This document shows positions 1-10,158 of a DNA stretch of 64,000 nucleotides, one piece after another. The stretch covers positions 3,658,001 to 3,722,000 of the forward strand of contig NZ_CP041036.1 of NCBI RefSeq assembly GCF_006385555.1, in the 5' to 3' direction. Both the position numbers and the translations under genes were made by a program. Every line of letters starts with the position of its first letter. Positions within the stretch are counted from its first letter, which is position 1. Below the pieces are notes generated by a model. The model was not told the DNA's origin and did not search any database. It saw only the letters and a list, made by a program, of their open reading frames with translations. The stretch is from Shewanella polaris (lineage in GTDB: Bacteria > Pseudomonadota > Gammaproteobacteria > Enterobacterales > Shewanellaceae).

Positions 1-182
1 TTGCGCTTGAAATGCGTGAAGAAGATATCCTTGCCACATTAGCCTTAGCCGATTTTGCGATGACTAAATCTGAACTAGGAGCCTTGTTCCGTAGCCCGAC
101 TCATAAAAACTATAAGCCTTGTGGTGACCAAGTATTAAGAAACTTCGTAAAAGGTTTATCTATCAAACATCGCGGTAAGTAA
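1..182 (+). CDS. DUF1456 (YehS-like) protein, C-terminal part
   Basis: The reading frame is open from the window edge (first full codon at base 3) to a TAA at 180-182, giving the last 59 residues of a protein that starts outside the window. The ending, with THKNYKPCGDQVLRNFVKGL, closely matches the end of the second repeat of E. coli YehS (DUF1456), as I recall that sequence. The family is a duplicated small helical domain of unknown biochemical role. The N-terminal repeat cannot be seen here. A G.U-containing hairpin with a T run follows directly. The family call is fairly sure; no function can be assigned. Confidence 0.75.
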   Translation, partial: ALEMREEDILATLALADFAMTKSELGALFRSPTHKNYKPCGDQVLRNFVKGLSIKHRGK

Positions 183-215
183 TATAAGTGTGAATATTGA
201 GATAATATTTTATTA

Positions 216-242
216 ATGCGTAGTTTAGGCTGCGCATTTTTG
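216..242 (+). terminator. Intrinsic terminator after the DUF1456 gene
   Basis: ATGCGTAG (216-223) pairs with CTGCGCAT (230-237) through one G.U pair across a 6-nt loop, and a run of T follows. It lies 33 bp after the stop codon. Confidence 0.6.
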
Positions 243-464
243 TTTCTAACCTTGGGTATTTAAACCATATAATTTTATATTTAATTACACTATGAGCGAG
301 ATGCAAACCACCAAAAATGAGACATGAATTAAAATACCTGACAATAGTGTGATTTAACCCACTTAACAGACCACAAAAAAGATCATCCGTGATAATCTAT
401 AATGACAAAAAACCAGCCCTATTCTAATAACGATCTAACTGGATCTAACACATTAAGGTTCCCC

Positions 465-2153
465 ATGGACGATAACAAACGCCCCCTCTATCTTCCTTTT
501 GCCGGCCCAGCTATTCTAGAATCACCACTGCTTAATAAAGGCAGCGCATTTAGTGAAGAAGAACGAGTATTTTTCAACCTTGAAGGCCTCATTCCTTGGG
601 TTATTGAAACCATCGATGAACAAGCTTCACGCGCATACGCACAATTTAAAAACTTCACCAATGATCTCGATAAGCACATTTATTTACGTAATATTCAAGA
701 TACTAACGAAACGTTATTTTATCGCTTAGTGCGCAATAATATTAGTGAAATGATGCCGATTATCTACACCCCTACTGTTGGTTTAGCGTGTGAACGCTTT
801 TCTAAAAACTATCGTAGAAACCGTGGATTGTTCATTTCATATCCTAACAAAGATCGTGTTGATGATATTTTAAACAACTCTACACGCCAAAAAGTCAAAG
901 TGATTGTGGTCACTGACGGAGAACGTATTCTCGGATTAGGTGACCAAGGTATCGGCGGCATGGGGATCCCAATTGGTAAGCTATCGTTATACACTAGCTG
1001 TGGCGGGATCAGCCCAGCATATTGTCTTGCGGTGACCCTAGATGTCGGTACTGATAACCCTCATTTATTAGAAGATCCAATGTATATGGGCTGGCGTCAT
1101 CAGCGGATTGGCGGTGAAGAATATACCGAATTTGTTGAAGCATTTATGCAAGCTGTTAGCCGTCGGTGGCCTGATGCACTGATTCAGTTTGAAGATTTTG
1201 CTCAAAAAAATGCCATGCCATTGCTTGAACGTTATAAAGATCAATACTGTAGTTTCAACGATGATATTCAAGGCACGGCAGCGGTAACGGTCGGTTCATT
1301 ACTCGCAGCATGTAAAGCCGCAAACAGTAAACTAAGCAAACAACGCATCACCTTCTTAGGTGCTGGTAGTGCGGGTTGTGGAATTGCCGAAGCCATTGTG
1401 GCAACCATGGTGTCAGAAGGCATTAGCGATCAACAAGCGCGTTCGCAAGTATTCATGGTAGATCGTTGGGGATTACTACTCGATAATATGCCTAACTTGT
1501 TGCCTTTCCAGCAGAAACTGGCTCAGCCATGTGCCAATATCGAAGGATGGGACAACTACAGTGACAATATTTCGCTGCTAGACGTAATGAATAATGCCAA
1601 ACCGACAGTACTCATTGGAGTATCTGGTGCACCAGGTTTATTCACTGAAGAAATTATCCGAGCAATGCACAGCCATTGTGAACGTCCAATTGTATTCCCA
1701 TTATCGAATCCAACCAGTCGTGTAGAAGCAACACCTAAAGATATTTTACATTGGACCTCTGGCCAAGCATTAGTCGCAACAGGAAGTCCATTTGAACCTG
1801 TGGTCGTCAATGGCGAAACCTTTGAGATTGCTCAATGTAATAACAGCTTTATCTTCCCAGGTATCGGTTTAGGGGTATTATCTTGTGGCGCAAGGCGCGT
1901 GTCAGACGAAATGCTAATGGCATCTAGTCGTGCATTAGCAGAGTGCTCACCTTTAGGTAAAAATGGTACAGGATCACTGCTTCCACCTCTAGAAGAGATT
2001 CAAACCGTCAGTAAATATATTGCTTTTGCGGTTGCTAAAGCGGCTATTGATCAAGGTTTAGCCTTACCTTGTACCGATGAACTGTTACAGCAATCTATTG
2101 AAGCCAACTTCTGGGAACCTGAATATCGTCGCTACAAACGAACTTCATTCTAA
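465..2153 (+). CDS. maeA: NAD-dependent malic enzyme
   Basis: Oxidative decarboxylation of malate to pyruvate with reduction of NAD, in the cytoplasm. From the chosen ATG the protein is 562 residues, the usual length for the bacterial SfcA/MaeA type. Visible family signatures are the substrate-binding region [39 protein letters not shown] and the dinucleotide-binding loop [14 protein letters not shown]. The C-terminus (YRRYKRTSF) is as I remember it in Shewanella orthologues. An in-frame ATG at 402 would add 21 residues. I prefer 465 because it matches the conserved N-terminus ([12 protein letters not shown]) and has AAGG about 8 bp upstream. A weak CRP-like half site (TGTGA at 348-352) lies upstream. 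The gene is monocistronic, with a strong terminator after it. Confidence 0.95.
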   Translation: MDDNKRPLYLPFAGPAILESPLLNKGSAFSEEERVFFNLEGLIPWVIETIDEQASRAYAQFKNFTNDLDKHIYLRNIQDTNETLFYRLVRNNISEMMPIIYTPTVGLACERFSKNYRRNRGLFISYPNKDRVDDILNNSTRQKVKVIVVTDGERILGLGDQGIGGMGIPIGKLSLYTSCGGISPAYCLAVTLDVGTDNPHLLEDPMYMGWRHQRIGGEEYTEFVEAFMQAVSRRWPDALIQFEDFAQKNAMPLLERYKDQYCSFNDDIQGTAAVTVGSLLAACKAANSKLSKQRITFLGAGSAGCGIAEAIVATMVSEGISDQQARSQVFMVDRWGLLLDNMPNLLPFQQKLAQPCANIEGWDNYSDNISLLDVMNNAKPTVLIGVSGAPGLFTEEIIRAMHSHCERPIVFPLSNPTSRVEATPKDILHWTSGQALVATGSPFEPVVVNGETFEIAQCNNSFIFPGIGLGVLSCGARRVSDEMLMASSRALAECSPLGKNGTGSLLPPLEEIQTVSKYIAFAVAKAAIDQGLALPCTDELLQQSIEANFWEPEYRRYKRTSF

Positions 2154-2249
2154 AGGTTCATCCGTTCGATTCAACGCGTTAATATTGCAAAGTGTTGATA
2201 GTGATGGAAGTAAAAATATTAATTGTAACGGTTACGTTTTTTGATCATA

Positions 2250-2278
2250 AAAAATCCCAATCTAGGTTGGGATTTTTT
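2250..2278 (+). terminator. Intrinsic terminator of maeA
   Basis: Near-perfect hairpin of AAAAATCCCAA (2250-2260) and TTGGGATTTTT (2267-2277) with a 6-nt loop and a T run. The A run on the other side means it may also end the opposing gene at 2320-2754. Confidence 0.85.
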
Positions 2279-2319
2279 GTTTCTGTTAAACAACAAGCTT
2301 ATTTCAAAAGCACTTACAC

Positions 2320-2754
2320 TTAAGCCGACATCACTTGTTTAAAGCTATTCAATAATGAACGATCAGTGCGAGCTTTTTTAAGCTTACGTAAACACTCTTT
2401 CAACGACTGCTCAGCTAAGCGTCCGAAGACACCATCATATTCGTTATTATTCATCTCTTCTTCAGAGTCTGCACTGTCAGCAATCTCTTGCGCAACACGG
2501 CTTAATTGCATCCATGCATTAGCAATATAAAAGCCATGAAACTCTGCTTTAGTCATTAACTTTTGCGCACTGGCTGGCAATGCATCCCAAGCATGGGCGA
2601 ACCCATTGGCTTTATCTTCAATAAGCTCTTTAAATAGGCCTTCATAGGCCTCTTGCAATGTTTCAGGCAGTATGTCCATTGGCAGCACTTTATTGGCTAC
2701 GTTGTACGAAACTTGTTTTGCTATTTCTAGGTACTGTTGATCAACTTTTGTCAT
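2320..2754 (-). CDS. Conserved small protein, DUF3069-like
   Basis: 144 residues, mostly helical and acidic, with no signal peptide or membrane segment, so probably cytoplasmic. The composition and the central stretch (AHAWDALPASAQKLMTKAEFHGFYIANAWM) recall the uncharacterised DUF3069 family of Shewanella and Vibrio, but that assignment is from memory and only moderately sure. The start ATG is preceded by GAGAAAACC, an adequate ribosome site. It converges on maeA and the two share the hairpin at 2250-2278. No function is proposed. Confidence 0.7.
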   Translation of the reverse strand: MTKVDQQYLEIAKQVSYNVANKVLPMDILPETLQEAYEGLFKELIEDKANGFAHAWDALPASAQKLMTKAEFHGFYIANAWMQLSRVAQEIADSADSEEEMNNNEYDGVFGRLAEQSLKECLRKLKKARTDRSLLNSFKQVMSA

Positions 2755-3264
2755 GGTTTTCTCTTTAAAATATGCTACTCACCAGACACGCCATAAGTGT
2801 CTAATGAGATTATTGGAATAATGCTAAGCCTTAATTAGATGCTTAGACTAATGACTCGACTGAACACGCCGGTATTAACCCATTACCAAGTAATCTTGAA
2901 AATCATCTTCAATCAGTAAACGACTGCCAATGCTATATCAGGTGCATTATCAGATATTTGTAAACGCTGCTCTGCGCCATAAAATCATAACGCAATCAGT
3001 ATGCTAAATAACATTACTTGCTCCATTATTTACAACATTCTCTTTATCTATTCAGACGTCTTTATACTCATGTAAATAACTGAGAACAAATAGGTCAACT
3101 TTGGCAGCAAAAAATGGATAATAATAGTAAATAAGTCACATTCTTTATGAAACAAAAAATATCTTTTAAGTTCAATTAAAGGCTATAATTCCGCCATATA
3201 AAGTTTAAATATCAAGTCAGCACACTACAGTAAATTGAATAATAGAAAGTGAGAATAGGTAACT
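2755..3264. other. Intergenic stretch with promoter for the TPR-GGDEF gene
   Basis: 510 bp between divergent genes, AT-rich, with no convincing reading frame. The only clear signal is a consensus -10 hexamer TATAAT at 3184-3189, about 75 bp before the gene at 3265. No good -35 box stands 17 bp upstream, so activation by a factor is possible. Nothing else was recognised. Confidence 0.4.
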
Positions 3265-5151
3265 TTGTTAACATCAAAAACATCCCACACGGCTCGTATT
3301 ATTACATTCTTTTTTACTATCGGATTCATTTGCATCGCATATGCCAATCCAATAGCTAACCCCCGTGCAGATGAAATTTATAAATTATTTGATAGTGGCC
3401 ACTTTGTATCTAATGAAGATAACCGTAAATTACTCGACGAGTATAAAGCAACCTTATCTGCTGACGACATTGTTCGCCAAAAAATCTATATTCGATTGAA
3501 TTGCTGGAGTTTACCGACTGACACCAGTGAACAAATAAAAGCGGCAGTTGGCTATGCAGATGAATATCTTCAGATATACAGCCAACCTACGCCCTCATTA
3601 ATCTCTGTAGATCTGCAATATTGTAAAGTTTGGTATCTCCACATCCAAGGAAAAAATGACCATATTTTTACTGACCTTGATTCCGCCATCAAAAGCGCTT
3701 ATCAGCTAGAAGACCTACGCTTAATTGCTGATGGTCGAAGTATTAGAGGTTCAATTTTATCATATTTAGGTAATTTCTCAGCTGCACTTGAAGATCTTAT
3801 TACCGCACAAAATTTGTATGAATCTCTTAACTTATCTTATTGGGCTAATGTTAATTTAGGTGAGATCGCGAGCAGTTACCGTCGCTTTGGAGATGCCGAA
3901 ACAGCACTTAAATATCAAACAAAACTCGAAAAAAACTACCTAAAACACCAGCAGTTTTATGAAGCTAATCAAACAAATAGTCAAATAGCACTTTCGTTAG
4001 AAAAACTTGAACGTTATGAAGAAGCGATACAACGTAATAAGAAAACCCGCGATTTTTGGTTAACACAAAATGAGCTTGTTGCCGCCGCAAATACATCAGT
4101 TAACATCGCAGGCAATTTAATCCGTTTAAATAGGCTCAATGAAGCCAATACTATTCTCCAAACAACTAAACATCTCATTACCCCAGATAACGATGGTAGT
4201 TATAGTTACATGAATTTGTTTTTAGCCGAGATTCATTTCAAACAAGGTCACTATAACCAAGCAATAATAGACATTACTCGCGCAGAAAAATCATTTAACG
4301 CCAATAATAATATCCGCGGACTCAATCAAACATTACAACTCAAAAGCAAAATATACCAAGCTTTACAACAATGGCAGCAGGCCTATGAAACGCTGGAGTC
4401 TTTTGTAGAATCACATATGTCGCAGGATAAAAAAGTCTTTTCAGAGCGTAATTCAGAGATGCAAATCCGATTTGACACCAACAAAATTCAAACCGAAAAC
4501 AAATTACTTATCCAACGAAATGATGATAAAAAACAACAATTAGAAATATTACAACGCAATAAAGATATGCAGATCGTTATCATTATTTTAGTCGCGATCA
4601 TTCTCATTATTGTATCAATTTTCGCTTATAAACAATTGATAAGAAAACAACTATTTAAGCGTTTAGCACTTACTGATGAACTCACAAAACTCGCTAATAG
4701 ACGCGACACTTATTCTCAAGGTAATCACTTTTTAAAAGCGGCGCAGTTGTCAGGTAAACCCTTTTCAATTATCTCTTTTGATGCCGACCACTTTAAACTT
4801 GTAAACGACAATTTAGGCCATGACATGGGCGATAAAGTCTTAGTTAAACTGGCGTCGATGACTGCAAGTATGATGCGAGAAACCGATGTAGTCGGTCGTG
4901 TTGGTGGCGAAGAGTTTTTGATTTTACTGCCTAATATCGACAAAACTAAAGCCATTGAAATCGCTAATCGGCTAGTCGATACAATAGATAAATATGATTG
5001 GGCACAAATTTCACCCAACTTACATCAAACCGTCAGCGCAGGCGTTGCAAGCTATAGTAACGAAGAAGATCTATCACCATTATTGCTAAAAGCCGACAAG
5101 GCACTCTACTCTGCCAAAGCAGCTGGGCGAAATTGTGTCAAAGCCGAGTAA
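3265..5151 (+). CDS. TPR-containing membrane diguanylate cyclase
   Basis: A likely c-di-GMP synthase with a periplasmic sensor. Order: signal peptide (residues 1-27, cleaved near AYA), helical repeats resembling TPRs (about 60-410), a charged coiled coil (about 395-435), one membrane helix (about 436-456, MQIVIIILVAIILIIVSIF) and a GGDEF domain (about 465-628). The active-site loop is GGEEF at about 547-551. RETD stands five residues before it, the spacing of the RxxD product-inhibition site, so the enzyme should be feedback regulated. The start is TTG at 3265, with AATAGG just upstream; no ATG fits. The stop overlaps the longest queG frame but lies upstream of the queG start chosen here. The ligand sensed is unknown. 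Confidence 0.85.
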   Translation: MLTSKTSHTARIITFFFTIGFICIAYANPIANPRADEIYKLFDSGHFVSNEDNRKLLDEYKATLSADDIVRQKIYIRLNCWSLPTDTSEQIKAAVGYADEYLQIYSQPTPSLISVDLQYCKVWYLHIQGKNDHIFTDLDSAIKSAYQLEDLRLIADGRSIRGSILSYLGNFSAALEDLITAQNLYESLNLSYWANVNLGEIASSYRRFGDAETALKYQTKLEKNYLKHQQFYEANQTNSQIALSLEKLERYEEAIQRNKKTRDFWLTQNELVAAANTSVNIAGNLIRLNRLNEANTILQTTKHLITPDNDGSYSYMNLFLAEIHFKQGHYNQAIIDITRAEKSFNANNNIRGLNQTLQLKSKIYQALQQWQQAYETLESFVESHMSQDKKVFSERNSEMQIRFDTNKIQTENKLLIQRNDDKKQQLEILQRNKDMQIVIIILVAIILIIVSIFAYKQLIRKQLFKRLALTDELTKLANRRDTYSQGNHFLKAAQLSGKPFSIISFDADHFKLVNDNLGHDMGDKVLVKLASMTASMMRETDVVGRVGGEEFLILLPNIDKTKAIEIANRLVDTIDKYDWAQISPNLHQTVSAGVASYSNEEDLSPLLLKADKALYSAKAAGRNCVKAE

Positions 5152-5191
5152 AACGCGTATAATTTCCACGTGTTTACTCAATGATAATGTT

Positions 5192-6415
5192 ATGACATCA
5201 ACGACCGCAGTATTAACTCCAATTCCTGATAGAGGAACCAATCAAACAAGTGAGTCATGTCCATTGACAGCTGTTCAACTTGATGTGCTCAATAGACAAA
5301 TCAAGTTGTGGGGTAAAGAGCTTGGCTTTGCTCATATTGGTGTCGCAGATATCGACTTAAGCCTACACGAAGCAAAATTACAAGACTGGTTAGATAAAGG
5401 CTACCACGGTGAGATGGCTTACATGGCTAATCACGGAATGATGCGGGCTAGACCCGCTGAATTACACCCTGGTACATTAAGGGTCATATGCGCACGCATG
5501 GATTACCTGCCACCCGATGCAGGCTTTGCCAGTAATTTAACCGATCCAACGCTTGGTTATATTTCTCGCTACGCTGGCGGACGGGATTACCACAAAATGA
5601 TCCGTCAAAGGCTCAAAAAGCTCGGCGATAATATTACCGAACATTGTAAAACACTCGGATTCGATTCCACTGACTTTAGACCTTTTGTTGATTCAGCGCC
5701 TATTTTAGAACGTCCTTTAGCCGACAAAGCGGGATTAGGCTGGACCGGAAAACACTCGTTAATTTTACACCCAGATGCAGGAAGCTGGTTTTTCCTTGGC
5801 GAATTATTAATTAACTTACCTTTGCCATTAGACATCCCTATCGAAGAAGGCTGCAACACGTGTGTTGCGTGTATAAAATCATGCCCAACCGATGCAATAG
5901 TTGAACCCTATGTTGTCGATGCCAGACGGTGTATTTCTTATTTGACTATTGAGTTACAGGGTGCAATCCCTGAAGAGTTTCGATCACTAATAGGTAATCG
6001 TATTTATGGTTGTGATGACTGTCAGTTAGTGTGCCCAGTTAATGCTCAAGCGCCACTCACTAAAGAGACCGATTTTCATACTCGTAGTGCGCTTATTCAA
6101 CCCGATTTATTGACGCTATTTTCGTGGTCTGAAACGTTTTTTCTCAGCCAAACTGAAGGCAGCGCCATTCGTCGAATTGGTCACAAACGTTGGTTACGTA
6201 ATATTGCAATAGCGTTAGGTAATGCCCCAGCTAATCCAGCTATTATTTCTGCATTGGAACAACGTAAACACAGTGAAGAAGTGGATGGCATGGTGCTTGA
6301 ACATATTGAATGGGCATTAGTGCAACAACGACAAAAAGCGCCATTGTCGGCGCTTTCACGTAAAACTCAACGAGTGATTAGATCAATACAAAAGGGCTTA
6401 CCAAGAGATGCATAA
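5192..6415 (+). CDS. queG: Epoxyqueuosine reductase
   Basis: Reduces epoxyqueuosine to queuosine in tRNA, the last step of queuosine synthesis, using a cobalamin cofactor and two 4Fe-4S clusters. The two cluster motifs are CNTCVACIKSCPTDAI and CDDCQLVCPVN; the second supplies the vicinal cysteines typical of QueG. The region GGRDYHKMIRQRLKKLG and the substrate-domain DSAPILERPLADKAGLGWTGK are family hallmarks. The frame is open from a GTG at 5135 that overlaps the upstream cyclase. I choose the ATG at 5192 (407 residues), still slightly longer than E. coli QueG (about 380). The ribosome site is weak for either start. The need for B12 links it to the cobalamin-controlled receptor further on. 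Confidence 0.93.
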   Translation: MTSTTAVLTPIPDRGTNQTSESCPLTAVQLDVLNRQIKLWGKELGFAHIGVADIDLSLHEAKLQDWLDKGYHGEMAYMANHGMMRARPAELHPGTLRVICARMDYLPPDAGFASNLTDPTLGYISRYAGGRDYHKMIRQRLKKLGDNITEHCKTLGFDSTDFRPFVDSAPILERPLADKAGLGWTGKHSLILHPDAGSWFFLGELLINLPLPLDIPIEEGCNTCVACIKSCPTDAIVEPYVVDARRCISYLTIELQGAIPEEFRSLIGNRIYGCDDCQLVCPVNAQAPLTKETDFHTRSALIQPDLLTLFSWSETFFLSQTEGSAIRRIGHKRWLRNIAIALGNAPANPAIISALEQRKHSEEVDGMVLEHIEWALVQQRQKAPLSALSRKTQRVIRSIQKGLPRDA

Positions 6416-6429
6416 ACCTAGCGCTATTA

Positions 6430-6642
6430 TTAAGCATCGGGATCCAAGGTAAAGCCCACTTTAATAGTGACTTGCCAGTGAGCAACTAAGCCTTGCTCTA
6501 AATGACCACGGGTTTCTACTACTTGAAACCAACGCAAATGTTGTAAACTTTTATTAGCTTCTGCAATCGCATTTTTGACCGCCTCATCTGAACTGATAGG
6601 TGATGACCCCACTAGTTCAATGACTTTATAAGTGTGACTCAT
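6430..6642 (-). CDS. Dodecin family flavin-binding protein
   Basis: 70 residues. Dodecins form hollow dodecamers that bind flavin or CoA and buffer free flavin in the cytoplasm. The protein has the full pattern: [37 protein letters not shown] with the flavin-stacking Trp, and [12 protein letters not shown]. The frame stays open upstream to 6750, but the ATG at 6642 has a perfect AGGAGC 7 nt before it and matches the family start, so the longer form is rejected. It converges on queG. Confidence 0.92.
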   Translation of the reverse strand: MSHTYKVIELVGSSPISSDEAVKNAIAEANKSLQHLRWFQVVETRGHLEQGLVAHWQVTIKVGFTLDPDA

Positions 6643-6805
6643 AATAGCTCCTATTGTTTTTTTGAATACATTTTTAGTGTAGTAAACAATAGCGCAGTTC
6701 ACCGCAAAATCACCGCGTAATAACAAGCAAAATGGAGTAGCAGAACTCAACCTAACTCAATTGAGTTCTGCAAATTAATCGAGAGCAACCACATTTGCTA
6801 CAACA

Positions 6806-9097
6806 TTAAAATCGACGTCTAAGCACTTTCGTTGCTTCAATCATATTACGCAGTGCAGGCTCTACCTCATCCCAGGTACGGGTTTTTAAACCACAATCAG
6901 GATTTACCCATAATTGTTTTACCGGAATCTTCTCCGATGCCTTAGTAATAAGGTCAACCATTTCTTCAACCGTTGGAATATTGGGCGAATGAATGTCGTA
7001 TACCCCAGGACCAATGTCGTTCGGATAACGGAAGTCTTCAAAGGCATTCAATAACTCCATCCGTGAACGTGATGTTTCAATGGTAATCACATCGGCATCC
7101 ATTGCTGCAATAGCATTGATAGTGTCATTAAATTCGCTATAACACATGTGAGTATGAATTTGAGTTGCATCTTCAACACCTGCCGCCGATAACTTAAACG
7201 CACCCACCGCCCAAGATAAATAATCCGCCCATTGGCTTTGTTTAATCGGTAAACCTTCACGAAATGCGGGTTCATCAATTTGAATAATGCCAATACCCGC
7301 TTTCTCTAAATCAACCACTTCGTCACGTACTGCTAACGCAAGTTGATTGGCAATATCTTTACGTGGTATATCTTCACGGGCAAACGACCAATGCAAAATG
7401 GTCACAGGACCCGTTAGCATGCCTTTAACAGGTTTGTCGGTTAAGCTTTGCGCATAGGTAGCCCAATCAACTGTCATGGGCTTAGGGCGAGACACATCCC
7501 CATAAATTAATGGAGGTTTAACACAGCGAGAACCATAACTTTGCACCCAACCAAATTGAGTAAACCCAACGCCCTCTAATTGTTCGCCAAAATACTCCAC
7601 CATGTCATTACGTTCAGCTTCGCCGTGAACTAGCACGTCGATACCTAATTTAAGTTGACGAGAAATAGTGTCTTGAGTGACTTGTTCAAGCTGTAACCGG
7701 TAATCACTGTCATTGATTTCGCCTTTACGCCAGCGGTTGCGTAACCCTCGAATAGCGGGGGTTTGCGGAAATGAGCCTATGGTAGTCGTGGGTAACAATG
7801 GTAGCCCTAGCTTTTGCTGTTGGGCAATAATACGGCTGGCAAATGGACTGCTACGTTCAAAATCATCAGCGGTTAACTGCGACACACGATCAACAACCTG
7901 TTGATTAGCTGCGGCAGCTTTTGCCAAGCGGCGTTGCTGGCAACGATCAATAATCGCTTGGCTAGTTGCAGAACCTTGCTCAACGATTAATTGGTGAATT
8001 TCATTAAGCTCAAATAACTTTTGTTTTGCAAAAGCTAATTGACCAAGCAATGGACTCATTAATTGGGTTTCAACCTCGACATCAACAGGACAATGCAACA
8101 ATGAACATGAAGGTGAAATCCACAAACGATCACCTAACGTAGTCGCTAATTCGGATACTTGCTCAGCAATTACATCAACATCAGCAGCCCACACATTGCG
8201 GCCATTAATGACCCCAATAGAGAGCACTTGTTGGCTGCTAAGCGCATTAACAAACACATCAAGTTGCTCTGGCGCCGTGACTAAATCAAGGTGTAATCCC
8301 TCTACCGGTAATGCGCTCACCAATGCTTGATGATGGGCAATAGAACCATAATAACTGGCAAGTAAAATATTCAATGACGTAGGTTTTTTTTGCGCTAAAA
8401 ATTGATAGCTGTGGTTAATGGCTTGCTGCCACTCGTCGGTTAAATCCGCTGCAAGTACCGGCTCGTCAAGTTGAACCCAGCTAACACCTTGGGCAGCAAA
8501 ACGAGACAGTATTTGCTCATAAGCTAATAGTAACTGCGGTAATAACGATAACTTATTAAACTCAGTGAGGCTTTTAGATAAATATAAATAAGTTACTGGA
8601 CCGAGCATTACTGGTTTAGCTTGATGGCCTAATTGTTGTGCCTCTGTCACTTCATCAAACAATTGCTCAAAGGCAATCTCGAATGTTTGTTCAGCGCTTA
8701 ATTCTGGTACTTGATAATGGTAGTTAGTATTAAAAAACTTGGTCATTTCTGCCGCACAGGCATGTTGGCCAGTTTGCGATCGACCACGAGCCACGCGAAA
8801 TAATGTGTCAATGTCGATAGCGGCTAGGCTGCCATCAGCTTGAGTGGCACGATGACGTTCGGGGATCGCATTTAACGTCGCGCTCAGGGTTAACACTTGG
8901 TCATAATAAGCAAAGTCACCTACGGGAACGAACTCAACGCCTGCGTCTGCTTGCCACTGCCAATGGGTACGTTTCAACTCACTGGCAACCTGTTTTAATT
9001 CCGATAATGCCGCTTCACCGCGCCAATAGCGCTCAAGTGCAAACTTCAATTCTCGCTGACGCCCTATACGGGGAAATCCTAAACTTGAAATTTTCAT
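6806..9097 (-). CDS. metE: Cobalamin-independent methionine synthase
   Basis: Transfers methyl from 5-methyltetrahydrofolate triglutamate to homocysteine without B12. It is 763 residues, the normal length for the duplicated-barrel enzyme. N-terminal MKISSLGFPRIG and the zinc-site pieces HTHMCYSEF and NPDCGLKTR are present, as is HGEAERNDMVEYFGEQLEG of the catalytic domain. The frame runs open 13 codons further to 9136, but the ATG at 9097 has AAAGGAAAGC just upstream and fits the family. It diverges from metR across a 155-bp control region with three met boxes. The enzyme gives the cell a B12-free route, while a B12-riboswitch receptor lies 2 kb away. Confidence 0.97.
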   Translation of the reverse strand: MKISSLGFPRIGRQRELKFALERYWRGEAALSELKQVASELKRTHWQWQADAGVEFVPVGDFAYYDQVLTLSATLNAIPERHRATQADGSLAAIDIDTLFRVARGRSQTGQHACAAEMTKFFNTNYHYQVPELSAEQTFEIAFEQLFDEVTEAQQLGHQAKPVMLGPVTYLYLSKSLTEFNKLSLLPQLLLAYEQILSRFAAQGVSWVQLDEPVLAADLTDEWQQAINHSYQFLAQKKPTSLNILLASYYGSIAHHQALVSALPVEGLHLDLVTAPEQLDVFVNALSSQQVLSIGVINGRNVWAADVDVIAEQVSELATTLGDRLWISPSCSLLHCPVDVEVETQLMSPLLGQLAFAKQKLFELNEIHQLIVEQGSATSQAIIDRCQQRRLAKAAAANQQVVDRVSQLTADDFERSSPFASRIIAQQQKLGLPLLPTTTIGSFPQTPAIRGLRNRWRKGEINDSDYRLQLEQVTQDTISRQLKLGIDVLVHGEAERNDMVEYFGEQLEGVGFTQFGWVQSYGSRCVKPPLIYGDVSRPKPMTVDWATYAQSLTDKPVKGMLTGPVTILHWSFAREDIPRKDIANQLALAVRDEVVDLEKAGIGIIQIDEPAFREGLPIKQSQWADYLSWAVGAFKLSAAGVEDATQIHTHMCYSEFNDTINAIAAMDADVITIETSRSRMELLNAFEDFRYPNDIGPGVYDIHSPNIPTVEEMVDLITKASEKIPVKQLWVNPDCGLKTRTWDEVEPALRNMIEATKVLRRRF

Positions 9098-9155
9098 ACT
9101 GCTTTCCTTTTCGTTGAGCAAAAAATTTATGGACATTTATGCAGAAAAACCGCAT

Positions 9156-9179
9156 AGGCGTCTGGACGTCTAGAAGTTT
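9156..9179. promoter_or_regulatory. Three tandem MetJ boxes
   Basis: Three adjacent 8-mers, AGGCGTCT, GGACGTCT and AGAAGTTT, match the met-box consensus AGACGTCT at 7, 7 and 6 of 8 positions. They lie 59-82 bp upstream of metE, a normal position for methionine repression by MetJ with S-adenosylmethionine. The consensus is known; operator function is inferred. Confidence 0.8.
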
Positions 9180-9205
9180 ATTGTGTTACTCTGTTGTCAA
9201 GCAAT

Positions 9206-9240
9206 CGAATTGATTTCATCGGCTAGTTGAGCAAGATTCA
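9206..9240. promoter_or_regulatory. Two candidate MetR sites
   Basis: CGAA-TTGAT-TTCA (9206-9218) and TGAG-CAAGA-TTCA (9228-9240) each match the MetR pattern TGAA-N5-TTCA at 7 of 8 fixed positions. They lie between the met boxes and metR, fitting homocysteine-dependent activation of metE and autoregulation of metR. Confidence 0.6.
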
Positions 9241-9252
9241 TGTGGAGAGAAA

Positions 9253-10158
9253 ATGATAGAGCTTAGACACCTTCGCACCTTGATGGCGTTAAAAGAAAGT
9301 GGCAGTTTAGCGGGTGCGGCTAAAAAACGATTTGTAACTCAGTCGGCGCTTTCTCATCAAATAAAAGAGTTAGAGACTCGGATTAACTCAAGCATTTTTG
9401 TGCGTAAAAGTAAGCCGTTAACCTTTACGCATGAGGGGGCTCGTCTGCTGAATCTAGCAGAAGAAATCTTACCAAAAGTGATTGCAACTGAATCAGATCT
9501 TAAGCGCGGCTTAGAGGGTGAAAGCCAGCAGCTTAAACTGGGTATTGAATGTCACAGTTGTTTCCGTTGGTTAATGCCCGTTATAGAGCAATTTAAGCAA
9601 CACGCTCCGGCGGCCCAAATTGATATTTCAAGTCGACATTTATTTGATTCACTCAATGCGTTGGAAACGGGTAGTTTAGACATAGTACTAACATCAGACC
9701 CAGTACCAGGCCACAGCATTGCTTATCAACATCTATTTGATTTTGAAGTTAAATTAGTCGTTTCCAGTGATAGCACTTTAGCGGCACAAGCATTTGTAAC
9801 ACCAGCACAACTGGCAAAACAAACCTTAATTAGCTACCCAGTACCTTTAGCACGTTTGGACATTTATAAACACTTTTTAGAGCCTGCTGGCATTGAACCT
9901 GGCGAGCAAAAACAATGCGATTTAACCGCAATGTTATTACAGCGTGTTGCCTGTAATGACGGCGTAGCAACCCTGCCTACTTGGTCTATACGAGAAAGTC
10001 AGGGATTAAGTCTTACCGCGGTAAAATTAGGAGCTGAAGGACTAAAACGTCCATTATTTGGTGCCTATCGCCGCGATGCCACTAATGCAAATTTAATCCA
10101 AAAGTGGTTCGAGCTGGTAGCAAGTGAAGGTATAAAACTACAACGGATTGATCAATAA
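9253..10158 (+). CDS. metR: LysR-type regulator of methionine genes
   Basis: 301 residues, the typical MetR length. The N-terminal winged helix begins MIELRHLRTLMAL and includes the recognition region VTQSALSHQIKELE; the rest is an effector domain that in MetR binds homocysteine. Divergent pairing with metE is the classic arrangement and supports the name. GGAGAG stands about 5 bp before the ATG. The 3' end overlaps the convergent HDOD gene by 21 bp. Confidence 0.92.
   Translation: MIELRHLRTLMALKESGSLAGAAKKRFVTQSALSHQIKELETRINSSIFVRKSKPLTFTHEGARLLNLAEEILPKVIATESDLKRGLEGESQQLKLGIECHSCFRWLMPVIEQFKQHAPAAQIDISSRHLFDSLNALETGSLDIVLTSDPVPGHSIAYQHLFDFEVKLVVSSDSTLAAQAFVTPAQLAKQTLISYPVPLARLDIYKHFLEPAGIEPGEQKQCDLTAMLLQRVACNDGVATLPTWSIRESQGLSLTAVKLGAEGLKRPLFGAYRRDATNANLIQKWFELVASEGIKLQRIDQ

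Noticed and set aside
345..366. CRP site upstream of maeA
   Set aside because: Only about 13 of 22 positions match and one half site is poor.
402..464. Extra 21 codons before maeA
   Set aside because: No good ribosome site and no family match before the ATG at 465.
6643..6750. Longer dodecin start
   Set aside because: The AGGAGC site and the family N-terminus fix the start at 6642.
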